From Nelumbo lutea (Eukaryota; Streptophyta; Magnoliopsida; Proteales; Nelumbonaceae), in assembly GCA_022828595.1 (NCBI GenBank), contig JAKGHH010000001.1, positions 137,101,017 to 137,165,016 on the forward strand: DNA of 64,000 nucleotides, given 5' to 3'. Within the stretch, counting starts at the first letter, position 1. The number at the start of each line of letters is the position of its first letter. The notes under the pieces were generated by a model. That model saw nothing but the letters and a program-made list of their open reading frames with translations, was not told where the DNA came from and made no database searches. This document shows positions 1 to 10,266 of this stretch, in pieces. Both the position numbers and the translations under genes were made by a program.

Positions 1-60
1 GGTTGGGTTGGAACCCAACCTAACCAACCCATTTCGACCTACTTAAATATTTAAATCCAT
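1..60. repeat. MITE edge remnant
   Basis: The window opens in a GGTTGGGTTGGAACCCAACC palindrome followed by more AACCCA-type sequence. This resembles the ends of the low-complexity MITEs seen elsewhere in the window (for example near 20,050). The other end lies outside the window, so its extent is unknown. Confidence 0.35.
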
Positions 61-639
61 GTGATTATTGCGTTGGTTCAACTAAATATACAAAATGGGA
101 CCCAATTTTTAAAAAAAAAAGGAGAGTGAGAAGAGAGAGAATATGAGAGGGAAGTGCTTAATGGCCATCCGTTACTTTGGCATGAGTGCTAAAGTGTCCC
201 ATGTGTCAAGGACACATGGCATAAAAAGGGTGCTGTTTGGCTGCAATTTGCCTAGCCTTCTGTTTCTAGCAGATCCAGACCCCTTGTAAGTGCAGGGTTT
301 AGAGGAGCATTCTCTAGTTGGTTAATTTGTTTTTCTTGGCTGTATTGCTTTGTGCGTTTGCAGCTGGTCCCCCTCATTCTATAGCAGTGCACAAGGGCAG
401 CAAATGGGGTTTGTGGGGGAAGTGCCTTGATAGATCTTATTAAGATAAGAATTGGGCACTGGCCTTTGGCATGTGAAGAATTCAAAGGTGTTACTATGGA
501 TGAGCTAGTGAGAGGATGGCAGGTTGTGGCAGGGCATCAATCTAGAAGTCAACACTCAACAGAGACCAGTGGAATGGACAGCACCTGAGACCAGAAGGCT
601 AAAACTCAAATTTGATGAATGCAGCCTAGGCAACCAAGG
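61..639. other. intergenic, no gene recognised
   Basis: AT-rich sequence with a short GA-rich run near 121-150. The open frame on the minus strand at 252-485 has no recognisable domain. The stretch may be the upstream part of the LINE remnant that follows, but I cannot show it. Confidence 0.4.
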
Positions 640-1130
640 GGAATCTGGAATTGAATGTGTTTGTTAGAGAAAGTAACAGCAACATTTGTCTCAGTTATTC
701 TGGACCATTTGGGCATGGCATTCTTTAAAAGCAGAAATCTAGCCTTTTAAGGACTAACCTTATCTCCATGTTAGGGTGGAAGGATTTAGTAGTGGAGGGT
801 ACTTTTAAACAGTTATAGAATGGATGCAAGCTGATGGGGATTCTCCTTGGAGTTACAGAGCACTAGTAAGATAGGCTCAAGCATTGGGCAAACAATTGAG
901 CAGCTCATTCAAGTGGGTACCATGGTCTGCAATTTTGTTGGCTGATGCTCAGGCTAGAACACAGGTAATGAGGGATAATTTCCTATGGGGAACACCTAGA
1001 CCGCGATTGGATGTGTAAAATTTTCTGTTTCTAAATGTTTGTAGCTGTCTAGGATTGAGTTATACTTTTCCTTCCTACTCATACTTTCAGGTAGGAGGGA
1101 GTTTTTTCATGAATACAAATTACTGTTTTG
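640..1130 (+). mobile_element. LINE 3'-end remnant with decayed RNase H domain
   Basis: Reading forward with frame changes gives text such as SPWSYRALVR, then SFKWVPWSA and LLADAQARTQ. This is the pattern of the C-terminal RNase H domain carried by many plant L1-type LINEs (spacing of W-S-Y, a K-W-V-P strand, then an A-D-A-xA helix). Several stop codons and frameshifts interrupt it. The protein-like part ends near 1010 and is followed by T-rich untranslated sequence. It lies upstream of the E2 gene on the same strand and is not expected to encode anything. Confidence 0.55.
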
Positions 1131-2452
1131 ATCAAAACAAAAGAAAGGAAAGTGTCTGCAGATAATTGCTATTAGATGTTTTTGTTACACAAGTGTATGC
1201 TTGTATTGTTCTGGAGGAAGTTTTGGAGGTGCATTTAGTCGGGGATTATATTGTCTTGTGGAATTGGAAACTAATGGTAGTTGGAACTTGGAAGCACAAT
1301 CTAGTTATTTGAAAAGGCTGTGATGATAACTTGTGAAGAATTAGAAATGATGTGATGCATGCATAATAGAGTTATTCTTGGATTCAAATGGTAGAGTTAA
1401 TTGGGGAGTGTGGGACAAGTGGAGGTAGAGGTGGAAAATCTATGCAGTTATGCCAATATTTTCCTTGCATATTGGTTTAACATTGAAAGAGTCCAGATTT
1501 AATTTTAATGTACTTACAATAGATCCACATGCTTTTGATCAGGAATTATGTTCTCCAGTGATTTAATTCCTTGGGAACATTGGGTATTGTACTATGATAT
1601 CACTGGGCTATCAATTGCTCATCTTCAATTTTTTCAGGTTATTGATCTTTCTATGATTGTTACAAAATTGCATAGAAGTTCGTACTTCAAGTTTTTAGGC
1701 TTCCAATGTCTACAAATTTGTGTGGGGTGTTCAACATTTGATGTAAGCCATGTTCATGGAGATAGGTGACAGTTTCTCGATAGAACTTGTTTAGCAATTT
1801 ATTCATATATTCTGTATTGCTATGGAGTATTAAAACAAATAAGCTTATCTGCCTTTTTTCCTGTGAAATTGTTGCTTTTTGTAGTTCTCTACTATAGAAT
1901 GTGGTTACAGTTTCTCAGAATTGCGGGGATTCTAGCCTTTTGTCTGAAAGAGATCACTGAAAAGAGGTGCTGTTGTTGGAGCTTTGCAGGAACAGAGTTC
2001 AAATCTGTAATTCTGGTTTACATGGATGTTATTCTTGGTGTTGTTCAGGTGTCTGAATTTAGTTGTTCTAGTCTCTAGGGTTGATCAGGGGCCTTCTCTC
2101 TCTTCTTCTTCTTCTTCTTTGGATTTTGTGTTGTTAAAATTTTGAAATTTAACACATCCTACACAAGTTGATAAAAATTTAAAATTTAACTTATCCTACA
2201 GAAGTTGATAAATGCTGTTTAATTTGGTATGTTAAATTATAGCTGTTTCTAGGATTATGATTATTCATCTACCCAGAAGTTCCATAATACCCCTAAGATT
2301 ATCTTTATGTTGAACAGAACCAGTTCAGTCTTTACTGCTAATACAATCTGTGCCATGTCTCCTAAATTTTCTTTAGGTTCTGAAGCTATTTTTCTTTGAT
2401 GATGCATCATAAGTATAATCAGGAACAAGGTTGTGATGATCTCTGTTTCTAG
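1131..2452. other. probable 5' region of the E2 gene, first exon not resolved
   Basis: The first certain coding exon of the UBC25-like gene begins at 2453 in phase 0, so a start codon must lie upstream or just inside it. A candidate mini first exon is ATG at 2022 to 2048 (nine codons ending CAG before GTGTCT), which joins in frame with 2453. Internal ATG codons such as 2528 are alternatives. A CT-rich tract at 2096-2120 could be leader sequence. I see no known N-terminal motif here, so the start remains open. Confidence 0.35.
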
Positions 2453-5400
2453 GTTGTTCCCCATGATATAATTGAAATTGATGAGGATGAACCATCTGAA
2501 CTTTTGACCTTCAAAGAGACAATTGACATGAGTAACAAGGGGAAGGGAAAGGCAATTAAAGATGGATATGACAACTGGAAACAAATCATGGTATATGATC
2601 ACTACTCCCCACAAATAGCTTCACTAGCCACCATTTTCCTTCCAGTAATCCTCACACAAATTGCCATATAACTATGTTGAACTTTCCAGGATGCTTTGGC
2701 CAATGATATTGTGTACCCAGCGACTGCAACAGATCTTGGATTGATGAATGAAGTTCCTCCATATCCTACAAGCAACTTTGGGCCACAATCACAGAATCCA
2801 GTCAATATAGATGATTTCGAGACTGATTTAACAGATTATTATGATGATGACTTGGTAGATTATGATGATAGTTTGACTTTGCAAGCTCAATTCGATGCCA
2901 TGGACATCCCTCCTGGGGTAGAAGCATTAATCCCCTGGTTGGATGACCATTTAGAAGCTAAAAAGAAGGAAGCTACTACTAAAATAGTCCCTGGAATCTC
3001 AAGTTCTAGCAAGAAAGTGGAAGTGGAGGAAGATGAAGTTCTGAAGAAGTATAGACTATTCAAACGATTTGATACTGTTGAAAATTATTCAGACCATCAC
3101 TATGTCAATAAAGGCTCAACAACAGAGAAGGTATTCTAGTTTGAGAAACAAACTTCTTCTTGTTCTGTCTTTAAATCATTCCTGGTATAAGGATAACATA
3201 TTCTTTTTGGGAACTGTAAAGTAAAGTGATTTCATTAAAAATCAACTATAGAAACCTCGGTACGAAGAGAAATGAACAGCGGATATACAAAAAAAACAAA
3301 ACAGCTCAGTACAGCCTCAATCCCTCAAACAAAAAACTACTCCTTACAAACAAAAAATTTAACTAAAAAAAAGCACTTGGATGTCTGCCTTTAAACAACA
3401 GGTGTATAGTCAGCTATGAGTGGATCATCCCCAGAATTTTCCTCGGAACATCTTTTGAGTTTATAATTCCTTCAAATAATCTGTTATTTCTTTCACTCCA
3501 CACACAGAACAGTTGCAGGAATAATGCTCCAAGCCACTTTTCCAGCTTTACTCAGACCACTCAGCCACCAAGCCTCTATGAGTCTCCTAACATCTGCTGG
3601 GAAACATAGCCTTAGCACCAAATAATTCCACTACTCTTAACCACATCCAGTGAGTAAAATTGCAGTGTAACAGCAGATGACTTGATGATTCCACGTTCCC
3701 AATACATAGGGGACTTGCCATGTCCACCACTTCTAACCCTCTTTTGACAAAATTGTCTTTGGTTAGAATCTTATCCAGCACTGCTGACCAACAAAAAAAA
3801 AAGGCTATCTTTGAAGGCACAGTTCTAACCCATATTCTTTGACTTGGGAAGGAGATAGCTTCCTCCTTTGTAACTCTTTAAAAAACGAGTTTACAGAGAA
3901 CACACCTGATTTCTCAAAGCTCCACACACTTTTATCTTCCCCTATTCCAGATATGTTCGAGTCATACTGAAGCTGGAGCAATCTGATTAGAGATGCCACC
4001 TCCCAATCATTTAAATTTCTCCTGAACTGAGGGTTCCAAGAGCAATGGCCATTCTGCCTTTCCAAACATTCAGCAACAGTTGCATTTTTGTTTGTGGTGA
4101 TTTCAAACAGGTCCTGAAAAGCATTCTTTAAGGGACCTTCTTCACACCAGTTTACCAAGAAGAGCTGTGTTTACCTCTCTTTGAACAACAGATTTTCTTC
4201 CAATTCACGAAGTGGCATTTTCTTCCAATTCTCCAAGATAGGTTCCCAAATAGATTTGGATTTACAACTTTCTCCCAGAGGCATGCCCAAGTATCTAGAA
4301 GGAAGCTTTCCGACTTTACATCCCCAGTCATCTGCCCATTCTTCCATGTTTAACACTTCCTCCATAGCCATTAATTCACTCTTCAAGATGTTGACATGCA
4401 AGCCTGATACCACCTCAAACCATCTTAATATTGCCTTCACATTCCAGATTTGTTCCCAAGAAGCGTCACAGAAAAATAATGTGCCATCTGCAAATTGAAG
4501 AAGAGCTATCTCCACCTCCCCACTGCCTACTTTAAAACCTTCCAGCATTCCTCCCAATTGTTCTCTTTCTACCATCCTGTACAGGGCTTCTGTCACACAA
4601 ATGAACAGAAGAGGGGAGAGAGGGTCCCCTTGTCTCAGACCCCTAGAACTTCTAAACATTCCACAAGAGCTACCATTCACTTCTAAACGTTCCAAAATTA
4701 AACCTCTTCAGCATATAGTCAAGAAAATTCCAGTTTACATGGTCATATACCTTCTCCATATCCACTTTGCATAACAGACCTGCTCTTCCACTTTTTCTCC
4801 TTGAATCTATTACCTCATTTGCAATGAGGACCCCATCCACTAGCATCCTGCCCCCTATAAAAGCTCCTTGAGATTCTGCAATCAGATTTGACATCACCTT
4901 TGCACTTAAGCTAATATCTTGTACAAGCTACTAATTAGGTTAATTGGTCTAAAATCTGCCAGCTTCACTGCCCCTTTCTTTTTCGGAACTAAGGTGATGA
5001 ATGTTTGATTTAGGCTTCTTTCTAGAGAATCCCTTTCATGAAATTCACTTAACACATTCAACACGTTCATCTTCACATTTTCCCAACACTTCTTGTAAAA
5101 CAGCATTGTGAACCCATCCAGATCTGGAGCCTTATCACCCTAAAACCCTTTTATCACTTCCCACACAAAACTTTTGATCAAGGGTAACATATTCTGTACT
5201 TTCTTTTTATGACAGCTAACAAGTGCTTGGACAAAGAAAATTCAGGAAGAATGGAAGATCCTGGAGGCTGGTTTACCTGGTAAGTGGAAGAAAATTCAGT
5301 AAACAAGTTCTTGTATTAAAAGAATTTATATAGGCTATGTTGGGCATTGCTTATCTATAACTTGTCTGTGTATGGGTAAGGGGTTTTTTTCTCCTTATTA

Positions 5401-7967
5401 CTTAATGGCTTTTATCCTTCATATGGATATGACCACCCATTTTACCAAATTACCAAACAACTATACAATATCTTTTCTCCTTATTCTGTCATTACACATT
5501 CTTTACTTTGCACCACCCTTTGTGATCTGCTTTCTTTAACCCCCCTTCCCCCGCCCCCCTAAGAAAAAAAAAAAAAACAAGAAAAGAAAAAAAGAGTTGC
5601 TCTAGAAAATAGCATAAGGAACAATAGCACAGTGGAAGATCAAGAGTCAGAACTCCACCAACTGATCAAATGACACCTGACACCTCCACCATGCGCAGAT
5701 TTTACTCACTATGAAGACAAATGGAAGGACCTTCATCTAGGAAACCAATCACGTATGGGCCTTGATCTTATGAGGAACCTAGCTACACCAAAATGTGGCC
5801 AGACTCTGAGTTCAGCAATCCCTTTAGCAAGGCCATATAGAGGGACCTCACCAATTATTTTCTTCTTTATGGTTCAACCTTGCCAAGGTTTTACAAAAGA
5901 CCAGAATTTAAGCCACCGATCTACCATCCAACAGAGTAAAACTCAAATTGTTTCTCCCTACTCAAGTAAAGACAAGATAGAATCTAGGACGGATCTCATT
6001 AAATTTTCAATTGCTTCTTCCTACTTGGTTTAGCTCCTGTTTGGAAATGCTTATTTTTAAGCACTTATGTGTTCTGGAAATAAGCCTAAATAAGTGTTTT
6101 TTCAGGAAATAAGCCCGTTTTAAATAAGCCAAAATTTTGCCTTTTTTTCAAGCTCCTTTTTTTGTGTTTCTGGCTCGACCTGTCATGAAATTTTTGATAT
6201 ACCTATATGACCCCCATTTGAAAGAAGCATTTTTTCACCAAACACTCCTAAGTGCCATTCCTATAAGCACTTATTTTTCCGATAAGCACTCCCAAATGGC
6301 AGCAGGAACTTATCTGTTTTTTATTTTGTATTAATTTTGACAGATGCAATATTTGTAAGAGTATATGAAGCGAGGATGGATCTCTTGAGGGCTGTCATTG
6401 TGGGAGCTGCAGGAACTCCATATCATGATGGTCTCTTCTTCTTTGATGTTTTCTTTCCTTCCAGATATCCTAGTATTCCACCGGTATGTTTTTGACGAAA
6501 AAATGATCACTATGATATCTCTTACAAAAAAAAGTAAAGGGAAACTGGATCTGTTTTTTGTTGCTGTCAGGAGGTGTACTACCATTCTGGAGGGCTTCGA
6601 TTGAACCCAAACTTGTACAATTGCGGTAAAGTCTGCCTCAGCCTTCTGAACACTTGGCATGGGAGCAAGAATGAGAGATGGGACCCGAAGAAATCAACTG
6701 CACTACAAGTTCTGGTATCTATCCAAGCTTTGGTTCTTAATGCGAAACCCTACTTCAATGAGCCTGGATTTGCATCTACAGCTGGGCAGCCATATGCCGA
6801 ACAGATGTCCCTTGAGTATAGTGAGAATGCATTTATCCTTTCATGCAGGACAATGTTATACTCGCTAAGAAATCCACCAAAGGTATGACCATTGCACTAA
6901 CTATGCTCAGTAATCCTGTTTTTTGCTCCACGACAAGGAAGCCTGGTCTATGAAGACAGAATATGAGCATAATTCTCCCTTTGACATGAGTTTAGGGTAA
7001 GGTTGGCGCCCTTGGCAACCTGGGCAGACAATCTTGGACTGTATATGCATGTCCCTGTGTTATATAATGTATCATGTTTATTTAATTGTTATTAACAATG
7101 CAATCTTGGATTACTACAAACAAATTAAATTGATATTATCAGCATATTGAGCCCTTAACCTTAAATACTTGAATAGAAGAATATTAACATGATCAAGGAA
7201 GATCAAACACTTAAGATTAAGCTGATACTGGCCTCAGCCCAATGCAATTCAAACTTGCTTCAAGTTGCATTCCCTATTTGTTATTGAACTCGAGCTATAG
7301 AACCGTAGCACTTGACCTTTTAATATCAGATTGCCCCCTACCTGGACTAAAAGCTCACCTCTGTGTCGGCCATTAGTCATCAACCTTGTGATGAAAATTT
7401 GTGCTGTGTTACATCACAGATATGAGATCTTAGTAACATCCATTTGTGTATTGGATGGACAGACAGTGGACCATGCGGATTTTAAATTGTGACACTCGCA
7501 TTTGCATTTGAGCTTCTGGGACTGTGATGTGTATTTGACTCTTCCTTTTCCATTTGTGTTTCTCGGACTAGACTATAATCTGAACCACTGGACTCTTTCT
7601 GCAGCATTTTGAGGACTTTGTGAAAGGGCATTTCCGCAAAAATGCACTTTATATTCTGGTGGCTTGTAAAGCATATATGCATGGTGCTCAAGTAGGGTGT
7701 CTTGTTGGAGGAGGAATACAGGACGTTGACCAGGGTGACAAGAGCTGCTCAATGAATTTTAGGAAAAATGTGGCTGATATTGTCAAGTTGCTTGTTCCGG
7801 CGTTCTCCAGAAATGGAAGCAAGAACTGTGAGCAGTTCCTTCCTTCGATAGACAATAGCAAGGAGGGACAGAACAAAATACCAAGTTTGGTGGGACAGAG
7901 TACAGCACTAACGTTGGCACTGCCTAATGCCCCTAATCCAACACTAAGTTGGGGATTGCATATTTAA
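2453..7967 (+). CDS. UBC25: ubiquitin-conjugating enzyme E2, UBC25/UBC26-like (partial 5' end)
   Basis: E2 enzymes carry activated ubiquitin on a cysteine and pass it to substrates with E3 ligases. Exons joined by GT..AG introns and continuous phase are 2453-2590, 2690-3130, 5216-5279, 6344-6483, 6571-6882 and 7605-7967 (stop). They give 485 residues without the unresolved N-terminus. The first two exons encode an acidic, low-complexity region typical of this large plant E2 class, including PWLDDHLEAKKKEA. The UBC fold runs from TKKIQEEWKILE (exon at 5216) to the exon ending at 6882. The catalytic cysteine is in GKVCLSLLNTW (codon 6634-6636), preceded by the NPNLYNCG turn. The last exon is the family's C-terminal extension (HFEDFVKGHFR). 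The UBC23/24(PHO2)/25/26 group shares this core; the acidic DFETD region favours UBC25/26. Two transposons sit in its introns, but no break is seen in the exons. Confidence 0.9.
3205..5181 (-). mobile_element. 5'-truncated L1-type LINE in an E2 intron
   Basis: Minus-strand fragments spell a LINE ORF2. Upstream reverse-transcriptase motifs (ITLVPKKKG, ADFRPINLIS) lie at 4906-5106; a middle block (ESQGAFIGGR) at 4670-4897; the RT palm (GLRQGDPLSPLLF) at 4171-4695; and a C-terminal zf-RVT-like region with a C/H cluster at 3587-4158. Frameshifts separate the blocks. The palm motif reads FADG (GGC codon 4483-4485) where active enzymes have FADD. Target-site duplications GGATAACATATTCT (3191-3204) and GGGTAACATATTCT (5182-5195) match at 13 of 14 bases. 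The element is dead. Confidence 0.9.
6033..6309. mobile_element. Harbinger-type MITE in an E2 intron
   Basis: Imperfect inverted termini start GCTCCTGTTTGG and end CCAAATGGCAGCAGGAAC, and both arms continue into AAGCACTTAT-type sequence. It is flanked by TTA at 6030-6032 and 6310-6312, the PIF/Harbinger target duplication. It ends 34 bp before the splice acceptor of the exon at 6344. Confidence 0.7.
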
Positions 7968-8775
7968 AGCTAGGGTCTAGTTTGGGCAAATGGAACTGAG
8001 GTCAGTTTGCATGAAAGGGCATTTACTTGGATGTCCCAGTTTTTGATGGAATAGGTTGTTGGCAAATATTCTGAGCATATAATTATAATTAACTTGTAAA
8101 TACGTGTAGATATGGCAGAAGTCGCAGCGTCTTTCTGGTTACTACATACATATTAGAATTTGTGGGATGTTGCAAACATGCAATTATTCTGGATTAATTT
8201 ATAAATGCAGCACTTTTTTTTTATCTAATTCCATCTTATTGCTTGCTTAAAATTTCTGACGCACATTAGCAAAAAATGCATGGGATCTAGGAACATACTG
8301 ATGCATCACAGATTTCTGACATGGCCATTTCTGTAAACACTCATTTTTAAACAGATGGTGGCTAATCTAGAGAAAAACAGTTGTTAATGAAGTGACTAAT
8401 TTTTCTAACTTGATGAATCAGTGTTTCGACCCATTATTGGACCGGCAGCTGGTTCAACCCATATGAATATAGCAAGCATCAACATAGATAGCTCATAGGT
8501 CCAAAAAAACTCTCCAAGGGCACAAATTATCTTTTACCTCAAACCGCTCTTCTCAGAGGCATTTTTCATACCGAGCAGCAGGCAAGTTCCAGTTGACACG
8601 CATCAATCTAGTTGACGATGAATTTAAATCCAATTTATACAATTCTTTTTGCATTTAAAAAAGCTATTTGTAGAGGAATTATCATTTACTTTGGTCCAAC
8701 CAAGAGCACAAATCTTCAGCCAGACCGGGAATTAAAAAAGATTACTCATCTATCACCGTATCACGTGGCCAATCC
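7968..8775. other. 3' flank of the E2 gene, no gene seen
   Basis: This holds the presumed 3' untranslated region of the E2 gene and AT-rich intergenic DNA. AATAAA-like signals are poorly defined. No coding similarity or repeat was recognised. Confidence 0.5.
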
Positions 8776-9194
8776 TAGGGCTGCAAATGGTATCCGATTA
8801 TCCGATTATGAATTTGAATTTGATGCTATTTAGGGGTGATCTGAATTCGATCCGTTTATAATTGAACTGGATCTATCTCTCTCCCATCCGATACAATTCA
8901 ATCCTATTGTATTATACTTATCATTGAAGTTGGTCTTGATGTTGTATTTTCACTAAATTGTTATATGTTCAAGTTTTATACAAGTATTTTTTTAATTCAT
9001 TTGTTTACGAAGAATAATAATATATAATATTTTGGTCATTTTTAGTCTAATTTATTTATACTATTTAATATCTGATTCTAATTCAAATTTGATTCAAATC
9101 CGTTAAATATGATCTGATTCAAATTCGAATGTAAATAAATCAAATTTAGATATGCTTATATTTGATTCAATCTCAGATATGTTTGCAGCCCCCA
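8776..9194. mobile_element. hAT-like MITE, copy 1 of an adjacent pair
   Basis: The element starts TAGGGCTGCAAATGG and ends in GTTTGCAGCCCCCA, which is its inverted complement. The interior is AT-rich with repeated GATCCGAATTTGAATT-like words. No clear 8-bp duplication was found for this copy. Confidence 0.6.
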
Positions 9195-9218
9195 ACCCAG
9201 CAAATTCCCCACTAGGCA

Positions 9219-9594
9219 TAGGATGCAAACGGATTAGATTAGATTTAAATTGAGGTATATTTGAATCTGATCCAGTAATATAAATCCGAGATTCGATCTG
9301 ATCCGATTTCATTTCTGAAGAATTTTAATAAAAATATATTAATTTATATAAAAAAATAAAAATACAAATATTTTTCCAACTATTTTCATCATATATATTA
9401 ATATATAGATATATTTTTATAAAAAAAATACAAAAATACAATATAATATATAGTTCGGATTACATCGGATAAAGAGTGATCAGAATTCGATTCAATTTTC
9501 AATTGGATGATATTGTCCGAGCTAAAAATCCGATACAGAAAGCATGATTGGATTCGGATCAGACCGGACCATGATCCGATACATTTGCACCCTA
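9219..9594. mobile_element. hAT-like MITE, copy 2 of an adjacent pair
   Basis: The termini are TAGGATGCAAACGG and ATACATTTGCACCCTA. The flanks ACTAGGCA (9211-9218) and ACTAGTAA (9595-9602) agree at six of eight bases, as expected for an old 8-bp hAT target duplication. The element belongs to the same family as its neighbour at 8776. Confidence 0.65.
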
Positions 9595-9602
9595 ACTAGT
9601 AA

Positions 9603-10266
9603 CTACGCAGTACGCACTATAATATTAAAAAAAAAAAAAAAGCACTACGAAATGGCAAAGCTGAATCATGTCGGCACTCTCCACAGACTGCACTTCGCTG
9701 AATTGAATGAACACCTTCAAGTCTCAACCATTTTTCCACTCATATAAAACAAAAAAGCCAAGGCTGAAATGGGAAATTCGTAAGCCTGCCTTTTTCTGTT
9801 TTCCTCTCTTTATTGTTTTCTTTGTATTTTTCTGTTTGATGGGAAAAAACTAATTCCAGGTCTTCAGTTGACGGCGTCCTCTGCACTGCCGCGTCACATC
9901 AGACCCCACTCTTCTCTAATATTACAAAATTATCTAACAAAGGCTTATGTTTTCAATAAATCCAGTCCTATTGTACTACCCTGATACGCCTATACGATTC
10001 TACGTAAAAGGAATCTTCTACATAAGGAATTAATATTTTGTTATCGTGGGCTCCATAGAAGGAATCATTTAATTTTCCGTGGATCATTGATGTTCATCTG
10101 CGCCACACAGATGACGCTCCACAAAGCCGCGTCCCGCACATCCCAACCGTGTATTAGGAACATCTCCATCGGCCGCCAATGACCTGAAAGTTAATTAGTC
10201 TCTCCATATTTCAATCAGAGATTCCACACAGAAGAGAGAGAGAGAGACCTACCTATAAATTGATGG
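9603..10266 (+). promoter_or_regulatory. upstream region of the DUF2921 gene
   Basis: Presumed promoter and leader of the downstream gene. A TATA-like CATATAAAAC lies at about 9739-9748, and a GA run plus CTATAAATTG at about 10,230-10,261 sits almost on the start codon. If the second were the TATA box, translation would begin at the ATG at 10,306 instead of 10,267. No transposon is recognised here. Confidence 0.35.
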
